From: Elioraea tepidiphila DSM 17972
GTDB lineage: Bacteria > Pseudomonadota > Alphaproteobacteria > Acetobacterales > Acetobacteraceae
Length of the DNA stretch: 64,000 bases
Direction: 5' to 3'
Assembly: GCF_000378465.1 (NCBI RefSeq)
Contig: NZ_KB899916.1
Location: forward strand, 1-64,000
This document shows, in pieces, positions 49,122 to 58,900 of the stretch. The position numbers and the translations under genes are program-made. How positions within the stretch are numbered: the stretch's first letter is position 1; every line of letters begins with the position of its first letter. Under the pieces are notes generated by a model that was not told the DNA's origin, made no database searches, and saw only the letters and a list, made by a program, of their open reading frames with translations.

Positions 49122-50246
49122 ATGGCCACCGCTCGCTTTCTCCAGATCCACACGCTGCACGCCTATCCGGCCGCGCTCCTCAACCGCGACGATGCCGGGC
49201 TCGCGAAGCGCATCCCGTTCGGCGGAGCGACGCGCGGGCGCGTCTCCTCGCAGTGCCTGAAGCGGCACTGGCGCAAGGCCGATGATGAGTGGTCGCTCGC
49301 CAAGCTTGGTGTGCCGATGGGCGTGCGCAGCAAGGAGGTGGTCGCGCGACGCATCCTCGACGGGCGCGATCCCGCCGATCCGAAGGTGAAGGCCGTCGCG
49401 GACGCCCTGCTCAAGGGCCTCTACGGCGAGAAGGGAACGGACGCGAAGAACCGCCAGGCGCTGTTCTTCGGCGAGCCCGAGATCACCTTCCTGCGCGCCG
49501 AGGCGGAGAAGGCGCTCGCCGAACCGGATGCCAAGAAGGCGGGTGCTGCGATCGAGTCCTTCTTCAAGGACCAGCGGGCCAATCTGCGCGCGCTCAAGGA
49601 CGGCGCGGGACTGGAGTCGGCGCTGTTCGGCCGCATGGTCACCTCGGACCCCGCCGCCAATCGCGATGCCGCGATCCATGTCGCGCACGCGCTCACCGTG
49701 CACACGATCGAGCGTGAGCTCGACTACATGACGGCGGTGGACGACCTCACCCGCCGCGAGGAGGGTGACGATGCCGGGGCGGCCGGCCTGTTCGATATGG
49801 AACTGACCTCGGGCCTCTATTACGGCTACGTTGTCGTGGACGTGCCGCTGCTGGTCGCGAACCTCTCGGGCGAGCGCGAGATCGCCGCGCTCGTGGTGAA
49901 GCATCTGCTGCACCTGATCGCCAAGGTCACGCCCGGGGCGAAGAAGGGCTCGACCGCGCCCTATACGCACGCGGAGCTCATACTGGTGGAGGCGGGCAAC
50001 CGCCAGCCGCGTACGCTCGCCAACGCCTTCCGCGATCCGGTGCCGCTGAAGACCAATCGACTTCTCGACACGACGGTGGAACGGCTCGCCGCGCATCTGG
50101 TCAGGCTCGACACTGCCTATGGCGAGGCCGAGGCGCGCCGGACGCTCAACCTCTCTGAGGCGCCGATCCCGGCGGCCGCGTCGCTCGGCATCGTAGCTCT
50201 GGCCGAGTGGGCGGCCGCCGCCGTGCGCGACGGAAGCGTCGCATGA
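49122..50246 (+). CDS. cas7e: Cas7e (CasC), Cascade backbone
   Basis: 374 residues. FLQIHTLHAYPAALLNRDDA, GLAKRIPFGGATRGRVSSQC, LKRHWRK, AHALTVHTIERELDYMTAVD, and GLFDMELTSGLYYGYVVVDV are all typical of Cas7e. Six copies coat the crRNA. The start is 21 bp after cse2 with a GAGGA sequence upstream. Its stop overlaps the cas5e start as ATGA. Confidence 0.94.
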   Translation: MATARFLQIHTLHAYPAALLNRDDAGLAKRIPFGGATRGRVSSQCLKRHWRKADDEWSLAKLGVPMGVRSKEVVARRILDGRDPADPKVKAVADALLKGLYGEKGTDAKNRQALFFGEPEITFLRAEAEKALAEPDAKKAGAAIESFFKDQRANLRALKDGAGLESALFGRMVTSDPAANRDAAIHVAHALTVHTIERELDYMTAVDDLTRREEGDDAGAAGLFDMELTSGLYYGYVVVDVPLLVANLSGEREIAALVVKHLLHLIAKVTPGAKKGSTAPYTHAELILVEAGNRQPRTLANAFRDPVPLKTNRLLDTTVERLAAHLVRLDTAYGEAEARRTLNLSEAPIPAAASLGIVALAEWAAAAVRDGSVA

Positions 50247-50956
50247 AACAGCACCTTCTGCTGCGGCTCGAGGCGCCGCTGATGGCGTTCGGCGCGGTGG
50301 CGGTAGACGCGCACGGGCCGGTCGATGACATCCCCGCACCCTCGCTGCTCACGGGCCTGATCGCCAATGCACTCGGATGGAACCGCACCGAGGCGGCACG
50401 GCATCAGCGGCTGCAGGACCGGCTGCGCCACGCGGTGCGTCGCGACCGCGAGGGCGAACGTGTGCCGGACTTCCAGACCGCAGAGCTGCGCCACGACGAC
50501 CGCGGCTGGACCACCTTCGGCGCGCCGGAGGGCCGCGCGGGCGGTGCTGGCACCTACGCCGGCAAGCATATCCGCCGCCGCTGGTACGACGCCGACGCCG
50601 CCGTCACGATCGCGCTGCGGCTGGAGCCGGCCGAAGAGCCGCCCATGCTCGCCGAAATCGCTGCCGCCCTCGACCGGCCTGCTCGGCCGCTTTTCCTGGG
50701 CCGCAAGCCCTGCCTGCCTGCGGGACGGCTGGTGATCGGCTTCGCCGAGGCTGACAGCTGCGCCGCCGCGCTCGCCGCGGCCCCGCTGGCGGAGAATGCC
50801 GACGCAGCGCCGCGCACCTTCTGGCCCGCGGGCGAAGGTCCGGCGATCGGCGCACGGCGGCGCCTCTCCGGCCGCCGCGCGTGGCGCGTGAACGTCCATG
50901 CCGGCGAGGAGGTGTGGTGGGAAGGACCGGCACCCACCGCACACGCCGCGTCGTGA
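50243..50956 (+). CDS. cas5e: Cas5e (CasD)
   Basis: 237 residues. KQHLLLRLEAPLMAFGAVAV is the N-terminal RAMP strand, PAPSLLTGLIANALGWNRTE the helix with the conserved S-x-(L/V)-x-G-(L/M) pattern, VPDFQTAEL, HIRRRWYDADAAVTIAL and RPLFLGRKPCLPAGRLV. It binds the 5' handle of the crRNA. The stop overlaps the cas6e GTG start. Confidence 0.92.
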   Translation: MKQHLLLRLEAPLMAFGAVAVDAHGPVDDIPAPSLLTGLIANALGWNRTEAARHQRLQDRLRHAVRRDREGERVPDFQTAELRHDDRGWTTFGAPEGRAGGAGTYAGKHIRRRWYDADAAVTIALRLEPAEEPPMLAEIAAALDRPARPLFLGRKPCLPAGRLVIGFAEADSCAAALAAAPLAENADAAPRTFWPAGEGPAIGARRRLSGRRAWRVNVHAGEEVWWEGPAPTAHAAS

Positions 50957-51708
50957 CGCTCACGCTTCTTCACCTGCGCCCCGATGTCGGCGGGCTCGCC
51001 CGTGCGGCCACCCGGCGCGGGCTGCTGCCGCCCGGCGGCGATCCGGGCTACGCCCTGCACGCCGCGCTCGCCGCGCTGTTCGGCGCAGCCGCGCCGCGCC
51101 CCTTCGTGTTGCGTGAGGCACACGACGGGCCGGAGCTTCTCGGCTACACAGCCACCCCGCCGGGCGAGATCGAAACCCTCGCCTCCCTGCCCCCCACCGG
51201 CGACGGTGCCGATCTGGCCCGGTCCCTTCGACCCGAGAGCGTCGCTGCGCGGTTGATGCCGGCCGTGTGGGCGCCGGATCAGCGCCTTGGCTTCACCGTG
51301 CGTGTACGTCCGGTCGTGCGCACTCGACCGGAAGGGCGGAACGGCCCCCACCGGGAGCACGACGCCTTCGCACACCTGCGCCGCAGCGCCACCGATGCGG
51401 AGCCCATGCCGCGGCGCGACGACATCTATCGCGACTGGCTTGCGCGCATCCTCGTTCGCGACGGCGCCGCCGTGCTCGAATCGGCTGCGCTGATCGCCTA
51501 TCGCGGCACGCGCGTGCTGCGTCGCCCGGTTGCGGGCGAAGGGCGGCGTCCGGCCGTGATCGAGGGGCCTGACGCGACGCTCGCCGGCGTGCTCGCTGTG
51601 AAGAACCCAGAGGTGTTCTCCCGGCTGCTGGCGCGCGGCGTGGGCCGGCACTGCGGCTTCGGCTTCGGCATGCTGCTGCTCGCCCCGCCCGGCCGCCCCG
51701 CATGCTGA
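50953..51708 (+). CDS. cas6e: Cas6e (CasE), crRNA-processing endonuclease
   Basis: 251 residues from GTG 50953. The probable catalytic His lies in GYALHAALAALFG (about residue 36). Further family parts are GYTATPPGEIETLAS, LGFTVRVRPVVRT, REHDAFAHLRR, YRDWLARIL and the Gly-rich C-terminal loop GVGRHCGFGFGMLLL. It cuts the repeat hairpin (CCCCGC-CCGC-GCGGGG) of the array transcript and stays bound to the 3' handle. It overlaps cas1 by 7 bp. Confidence 0.92.
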   Translation: MTLTLLHLRPDVGGLARAATRRGLLPPGGDPGYALHAALAALFGAAAPRPFVLREAHDGPELLGYTATPPGEIETLASLPPTGDGADLARSLRPESVAARLMPAVWAPDQRLGFTVRVRPVVRTRPEGRNGPHREHDAFAHLRRSATDAEPMPRRDDIYRDWLARILVRDGAAVLESAALIAYRGTRVLRRPVAGEGRRPAVIEGPDATLAGVLAVKNPEVFSRLLARGVGRHCGFGFGMLLLAPPGRPAC

Positions 51709-52565
51709 AGGGCCGTCTCGGCCTCGAGATGGCGCGGCTGCCGCACGAGTTGCGGCATGGTCTCGTCTATCTCGACCGCGGGCGGCTCGAGGTCGAGGAC
51801 GGCTGCCTGCACTTCGTTTGCGCTGGCGGCGGCGGGCTTGCGGCCGGCGACTGGCAGATCCCGCACCAGTCGGTCTCGCTGGTGCTGCTCGGACCTGGAT
51901 CAAGCGTGACGCACGACGCGCTGCGCCTGCTCGCGCGCCACAACACTGGGCTTGCGGCGGTCGGCGAGGACGGCGTGCGCTTCTACACCGCCCCACCGCT
52001 GCTGCCTGACGCGTCCGACGTCGCGCGTCGCCAGGCGCGCGCCTGGGCCGACCCGGAGGTGCGCGTGCAGATCGCGCGCCGGATGTATGCGTGGCGGCTA
52101 GGCGAGATCGTGCCGGCCGACGACCTCGACGTGCTGCGGGGTATCGAAGGCAGCCGGATGAAGGAGAGCTACCGGGTGCTCGCGCAGCAGATTGGCGTGC
52201 CGTGGCGCGGGCGTCGCTACGACCGGGCTGATCCGATGTCTGCCGATGCGCCGAACCAGGCGATCAACCACGCCGCCAGCGCGGTGGAGGCGGCGGCGGC
52301 GGTCGCTTGCGCCTGTGCCGGTGCAATCCCGCAGCTCGGCTTCATCCATGAGGACAGTGGCCAGTCGTTCGTGCTTGATATCGCCGATCTGGTGCGCACG
52401 ACAGTGACGATCCCTGTCGCATTCCGTGCGGCAAAGGAGCATCTGCGCGGCAGTCCGCTCAGTCTCGATGCCCTGGTGCGTCGTGGCGCAGCATCGGCGT
52501 TCCGCACCGAGCGTGTGATCCCGACACTCATCGAGCGCATCAAGGCGCTGTTTCAGGTGGAGTAG
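51702..52565 (+). CDS. cas1: Cas1 integrase, type I-E
   Basis: 287 residues. MLKGRLGLEMARLPHELRHG and DGCLHFVCAGGGGLAAGDWQ form the N-terminal beta domain. Active-site residues are visible: Glu in GIEGSRMKESY, His in GFIHEDSGQSF, and the acidic pair in FVLDIADLVRTTV. With Cas2 it inserts new spacers at the leader end. All catalytic motifs are intact, so the locus should be able to acquire spacers. Confidence 0.94.
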   Translation: MLKGRLGLEMARLPHELRHGLVYLDRGRLEVEDGCLHFVCAGGGGLAAGDWQIPHQSVSLVLLGPGSSVTHDALRLLARHNTGLAAVGEDGVRFYTAPPLLPDASDVARRQARAWADPEVRVQIARRMYAWRLGEIVPADDLDVLRGIEGSRMKESYRVLAQQIGVPWRGRRYDRADPMSADAPNQAINHAASAVEAAAAVACACAGAIPQLGFIHEDSGQSFVLDIADLVRTTVTIPVAFRAAKEHLRGSPLSLDALVRRGAASAFRTERVIPTLIERIKALFQVE

Positions 52566-52568
52566 GCG

Positions 52569-52886
52569 ATGGCGATGACGGTGATCGTGACACGCGACGT
52601 CGCCCCGCGCTTCCGGGGCTTTCTCGCCTCGGCGATGCTAGAGATCGCGCCCGGCGTCTACACCAGCCCACGCCTGTCTGCGGGGGTGCGGGATCGTGTG
52701 TGGGAGGTGATGGAGGCGTGGTTTGACGCACTTGGCGGCGGCTCGATCGTCATGACGTGGCGCGATGTGCAGGCACCGGGCGGTCAGGGGATCCGGGTTC
52801 TGGGATTGCCGCCGCGGCGGCTTGCGGAGATTGATGGTGCGCTGCTCGTGTGGCGCGAAGAAGTGTCTGCCGCGACAACTACCTGA
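52569..52886 (+). CDS. cas2: Cas2, type I-E
   Basis: 105 residues. MTVIVTRDVAPRFRGFLASA, LEIAPGVYTSPRLSAGVRDR, VWEVMEAWFDALGGGSIVMT, and GIRVLGLPPRRLAEIDG are characteristic of the Cas2e type. It is the structural bridge of the Cas1-Cas2 integrase. ATG 52575 is an alternative start. The gene ends 40 bp before the first repeat. Confidence 0.93.
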   Translation: MAMTVIVTRDVAPRFRGFLASAMLEIAPGVYTSPRLSAGVRDRVWEVMEAWFDALGGGSIVMTWRDVQAPGGQGIRVLGLPPRRLAEIDGALLVWREEVSAATTT

Positions 52887-52926
52887 TCTTTGACAATCGA
52901 ATCGGATCAAGCTGTTGTTGGCTAGA
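52887..52926 (+). promoter_or_regulatory. CRISPR leader (short)
   Basis: The 40 bp between the cas2 stop and the first repeat are AT-rich against the background and include TTGACA (52890-52895) and AGCTGTTGTTGG (52910-52921) next to the first repeat. The leader is very short, so functional leader elements may extend into the end of cas2. A second copy of AGCTGTTGTTGG lies beyond the array at 60600-60611. Confidence 0.7.
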
Positions 52927-55900
52927 GGTGCCCCCGCCCGCGCGGGGATGGCCCCGGCACGCTCTCGCGCGATCCGATCCTGATCGCGGTGCCCCCGCCC
53001 GCGCGGGGATGGCCCCGCATCGGTCGAGACGCCGGCCTGATCGGCGAGGGTGCCCCCGCCCGCGCGGGGATGGCCCCGCTGGCGCGACGCGGCCGGCAAT
53101 CTGGTCGTGGGTGCCCCCGCCCGCGCGGGGATGGCCCCTGGTCCGCCTCCCACGCTTCCACCGCCCGTGCGGTGCCCCCGCCCGCGCGGGGATGGCCCCG
53201 CGCAGCCGCAGCAGTGGTCCATCGAGTGGTCGGTGCCCCCGCCCGCGCGGGGATGGCCCCACGCAGAGCGCGCGCGTGCCCGGCACCAGCCCGGTGCCCC
53301 CGCCCGCGCGGGGATGGCCCCATCGTCAAGCCGGTGCTCGGCCCGGCGGCGCTGGTGCCCCCGCCCGCGCGGGGATGGCCCCCGCTCCCGGTCGCGCTGG
53401 TTCTGCGTCTCCGCGGTGCCCCCGCCCGCGCGGGGATGGCCCCCCGACGTGGCGCAGGTACCAGTGGCCGGGCCGGGTGCCCCCGCCCGCGCGGGGATGG
53501 CCCCTCGGGTGGCGACAACGAGCCGCTCGGCGACATGGTGCCCCCGCCCGCGCGGGGATGGCCCCGGCTCGCTGGTCCGCTGGATCGTCGGCCTGAAGGT
53601 GCCCCCGCCCGCGCGGGGATGGCCCTCGAGCGGGGGCGGCAGCTGGCAGCCGTGGTCCGGTGCCCCCGCCCGCGCGGGGATGGCCCCGGAGGGATATATG
53701 CGCGAGTGTGTAATCCAACGGTGCCCCCGCCCGCGCGGGGATGGCCCCGCCTCGGCGACCTCCAGGACGCGCCCATTGATGGTGCCCCCGCCCGCGCGGG
53801 GATGGCCCCTGCAACAGGCCGCGCGTGAGGTCCTCAGCCTGGGTGCCCCCGCCCGCGCGGGGATGGCCCGTAGCTCCTCGATCCCCTCGACCATCGGCTG
53901 GAGGTGCCCCCGCCCGCGCGGGGATGGCCCCGGCCGCCGTCCAGACGCGAAGGGCGTCCTCGAGGTGCCCCCGCCCGCGCGGGGATGGCCCCGTTGACCA
54001 CGATCGGGGCCCGATAGGGCATCGGGTGCCCCCGCCCGCGCGGGGATGGCCCCTGGAACGGAGCGTCGGCCGAAGTCCACCACCGGGTGCCCCCGCCCGC
54101 GCGGGGATGGCCCCCTCGGCTCGCCTACGGTAGGCCCGAGTGGGACGGTGCCCCCGCCCGCGCGGGGATGGCCCCGCCCCATGTACGGACACGGCCTAGT
54201 GCATCTTGGTGCCCCCGCCCGCGCGGGGATGGCCCCGAATGAAGCCGCCGCATCGCGCAGGCGGCTGAGGTGCCCCCGCCCGCGCGGGGATGGCCCCTCG
54301 ACGGCGGCTTCGTCCTCGATCGGCAGGCCGGTGCCCCCGCCCGCGCGGGGATGGCCCCGTGCCCCGATCGTGGTCAACATCTTTGCTGGCGGTGCCCCCG
54401 CCCGCGCGGGGATGGCCCGCCGGCCGACATCGACACTAATGAGGAGTCCCGGGTGCCCCCGCCCGCGCGGGGATGGCCCCCGCCTCACCGCGCGCGCGCA
54501 GAACTCCATGACGGTGCCCCCGCCCGCGCGGGGATGGCCCCGCCCACGGTATCCCCGAGGATGGTGCAGCCGCGGTGCCCCCGCCCGCGCGGGGATGGCC
54601 CCGAAAGTCGGGAGGAAACCGCTCGGCCCAACGCGGTGCCCCCGCCCGCGCGGGGATGGCCCCTACAGCCCGTCCGGGGACTACCTCGGGACACTGGTGC
54701 CCCCGCCCGCGCGGGGATGGCCCCATCTCGCTCGGCAGGCCCTTGGCCCGCAGGGCGGTGCCCCCGCCCGCGCGGGGATGGCCCATGACTCCAATAGCCG
54801 ATCGCACGGCTTCCCTTGGTGCCCCCGCCCGCGCGGGGATGGCCCCATGAAGGCTTCCATGCGCCGGCAGGACGTGCCGGTGCCCCCGCCCGCGCGGGGA
54901 TGGCCCCCATCGACGACGTGGAACCGCTTGCCGACGCGCGGTGCCCCCGCCCGCGCGGGGATGGCCCCCCAATCGAGACCGTGAAGCGCATTGCCGGCAA
55001 GGTGCCCCCGCCCGCGCGGGGATGGCCCCGGGGCTCTCACCGGCCGCATGACGCACTCGACGGTGCCCCCGCCCGCGCGGGGATGGCCCCAAGTTGGAAG
55101 TGGAGCGATCGACCGCGCTTGAGGTGCCCCCGCCCGCGCGGGGATGGCCCCAGAGCCTCTTCCTCGATCAGACGGAGCTGGATGGTGCCCCCGCCCGCGC
55201 GGGGATGGCCCCGGGCACGTCATCGGCGCGACGACGATCAGGCGGGTGCCCCCGCCCGCGCGGGGATGGCCCTGACCCCGCCGGACGCCCAGGCCCAGCG
55301 GTCCGGGTGCCCCCGCCCGCGCGGGGATGGCCCCTCCTCGGCTGCCGCCTTGTTGTACGCCATCAGGGTGCCCCCGCCCGCGCGGGGATGGCCCCGATCC
55401 GGCCTTGTCCCCGCTGCCCGGTTGCAGGGTGCCCCCGCCCGCGCGGGGATGGCCCGCCAGGGCCGGACAGCGCGCCGCCGATCGTGACGGTGCCCCCGCC
55501 CGCGCGGGGATGGCCCCGAGATCGACGACCGCCGGACGCGCGTCACCGGGGTGCCCCCGCCCGCGCGGGGATGGCCCGCGGATGCGCGCCAGGGCGGCGC
55601 GCACCAGCGCGGTGCCCCCGCCCGCGCGGGGATGGCCCCGAGACGATCTTCGCCCGGCTGGAGGGCGGGGCGGTGCCCCCGCCCGCGCGGGGATGGCCCC
55701 CGGTCGATCTCGACGCCGTTCGCCACTCCCCAGGTGCCCCCGCCCGCGCGGGGATGGCCCCCGGTGCCGCGACCGGTTCCGAGGCGGGGGTTCGGTGCCC
55801 CCGCCCGCGCGGGGATGGCCCCTGACCCGACGCGCGCTGCTGCTCGGCTACTCGGGTGCCCCCGCCCGCGCGGGGATGGCCCCGATCCGGCCCTGTCCCC

Positions 55901-58900
55901 GCTGCCCGATCTCGGGGTGCCCCCGCCCGCGCGGGGATGGCCCCTCTGCCGGGCCGCCGGGGATCGGCTCAAGCTGGGTGCCCCCGCCCGCGCGGGGATG
56001 GCCCGTCCATCCGCCAGTCCTGGAACCCGCGCCCGGTGGTGCCCCCGCCCGCGCGGGGATGGCCCGATCGGGCCGTTGCGCGTTGCTCCGCGGCCTAGGT
56101 GCCCCCGCCCGCGCGGGGATGGCCCCGTGGTGCCGATCCCGCTCCACCGCCGCCGCAGGGTGCCCCCGCCCGCGCGGGGATGGCCCCCAGTACCAGCCCG
56201 CCGGGATCAGCACTGCCGAGGTGCCCCCGCCCGCGCGGGGATGGCCCGCGAGGCTGCCGCGATCACGCAGAGCAAGCTCAGGTGCCCCCGCCCGCGCGGG
56301 GATGGCCCCTTCAACGCGACGCATCAGCGGGTCGGCGCTGCGGTGCCCCCGCCCGCGCGGGGATGGCCCCCGAAGCATCTTGGCGCAGTACGACGTCGAC
56401 GAGGTGCCCCCGCCCGCGCGGGGATGGCCCCGTCAGTGGCGCCTACGTCAGTCTGCTGGATCGGGGTGCCCCCGCCCGCGCGGGGATGGCCCCCTGGTGC
56501 TGAGCCCGTGGTACCAGGCGCGGTGGGTGCCCCCGCCCGCGCGGGGATGGCCCCCGCGCGACGTCCGCGGGGTCGCTGTTGTCGATGGTGCCCCCGCCCG
56601 CGCGGGGATGGCCCCGCGCAGTACGATCTGGGCTGGCTCTCGGTCGAGGTGCCCCCGCCCGCGCGGGGATGGCCCCCAGACGATGATCGACCAGACGAAG
56701 ATCCCCCTGGTGCCCCCGCCCGCGCGGGGATGGCCCCGTCCTGCACCACCCCGAGCTGGCCCTCGCCGCGGTGCCCCCGCCCGCGCGGGGATGGCCCCTG
56801 GTCGGTCAGCGCCTCGATATCGGCACGGAAGGTGCCCCCGCCCGCGCGGGGATGGCCCGTTGGCGATGAAGTAGCCGGGCCAGCGGGCCTCGGTGCCCCC
56901 GCCCGCGCGGGGATGGCCCGCCGACGTCCTGCTCGGTGTTGTCGCTCGATCGGGTGCCCCCGCCCGCGCGGGGATGGCCCCTTATCTGCGGCAGTGCGCG
57001 GATGCGGATCGCCGGTGCCCCCGCCCGCGCGGGGATGGCCCCCTCGGCGCGATCGACCTGCCCTCGGCGATCGGGGTGCCCCCGCCCGCGCGGGGATGGC
57101 CCCGGCGCCGATATCCTGCCGCCGCGCCGGGGCATGGTGCCCCCGCCCGCGCGGGGATGGCCCCTGGGCGACCCACCTGGTGGACGCGCACCAGTAGGTG
57201 CCCCCGCCCGCGCGGGGATGGCCCCTCCACACCGCCGAGGAGAACGACAACACCATGGGTGCCCCCGCCCGCGCGGGGATGGCCCCGAAGCGCGCGAGTG
57301 GGAAGAACTCGACCCGATGGTGCCCCCGCCCGCGCGGGGATGGCCCCCTGACGGACGACCAGTACCGGCGGCTGCGTGCGGTGCCCCCGCCCGCGCGGGG
57401 ATGGCCCCGGCCACCTGTGGTACGAGGAGCACCGCGATGCGGTGCCCCCGCCCGCGCGGGGATGGCCCCATGTCGGGGCCTTCCGCGCGCCACGGCCCGC
57501 GGGTGCCCCCGCCCGCGCGGGGATGGCCCCCGCCATCCCGAGGACCTCGCCTGCCGCATGATGGTGCCCCCGCCCGCGCGGGGATGGCCCTCAGGAGAAG
57601 AGTGAACCGGTAGGAGTATCGAAGGTGCCCCCGCCCGCGCGGGGATGGCCCTGCGCCAGCGCAGCCTTACGCAGCCCGGCCTCGGGTGCCCCCGCCCGCG
57701 CGGGGATGGCCCCCTGCTTGAGCACGGGCCTCATGAGGGTGTTGCGGTGCCCCCGCCCGCGCGGGGATGGCCCCGTCCTCTCGGGCCTCGCGATCATGCA
57801 GTTCCTGGTGCCCCCGCCCGCGCGGGGATGGCCCCGGGAGCATCGCAATGACCCGAGGCCCGAACGTGGTGCCCCCGCCCGCGCGGGGATGGCCCTCCAT
57901 CGCTGCGGCATTCAGCACGCCTTCGTCAGGTGCCCCCGCCCGCGCGGGGATGGCCCCTTGCTTGGCGGCTCCATCAGAACCTCAGACCGGGTGCCCCCGC
58001 CCGCGCGGGGATGGCCCCTCCACACGGCGGAGGAAGGCAGCAACACCCTCGGTGCCCCCGCCCGCGCGGGGATGGCCCCGAGAATGCCGAACCCCTTGAG
58101 GCCGCTATCGAGGTGCCCCCGCCCGCGCGGGGATGGCCCGTTGCTCGACGACGCGGTCGTCGATGTGGAGGCGGTGCCCCCGCCCGCGCGGGGATGGCCC
58201 CGGAATGGGCCACATGCAGGGATTTTTCCCGCCGGTGCCCCCGCCCGCGCGGGGATGGCCCGCCCGGTGGGTTCTTCTGCGGCTTGGTGCCGAGGGTGCC
58301 CCCGCCCGCGCGGGGATGGCCCCTGTCGTACCAATCGCCCTGGTCCGGCGCGACCGGTGCCCCCGCCCGCGCGGGGATGGCCCTGCCACGGGCACCGCCG
58401 CGCACTTCCGGATCTAGGTGCCCCCGCCCGCGCGGGGATGGCCCCGTGGAAGGGGCTCGACGGCGCCTTCCGCACACGGTGCCCCCGCCCGCGCGGGGAT
58501 GGCCCCGACCAGGCGACCGACGACACCGTGCTGCCGGAGGTGCCCCCGCCCGCGCGGGGATGGCCCCCTGCACGGCCGCCGCGATCAGCGCCGCGCCGTG
58601 GTGCCCCCGCCCGCGCGGGGATGGCCCCCCGACGCGGAACCCAGCGGCAGAAACCCATCGGGTGCCCCCGCCCGCGCGGGGATGGCCCTCCGGCGTTGAC
58701 GAACCTTAGCCTCAGCGGCTAGGTGCCCCCGCCCGCGCGGGGATGGCCCCCCAGCTCATGCGCGCGCGCCATGAGCCGGAGGGGTGCCCCCGCCCGCGCG
58801 GGGATGGCGTGCTGTTCTCCAAGGAGGGCGCACGGCCCGAGGGGGTGCCCCCGCCCGCGCGGGGATGGCCCCTGCGACGGTGGTGGATCATTCCGCGCAA

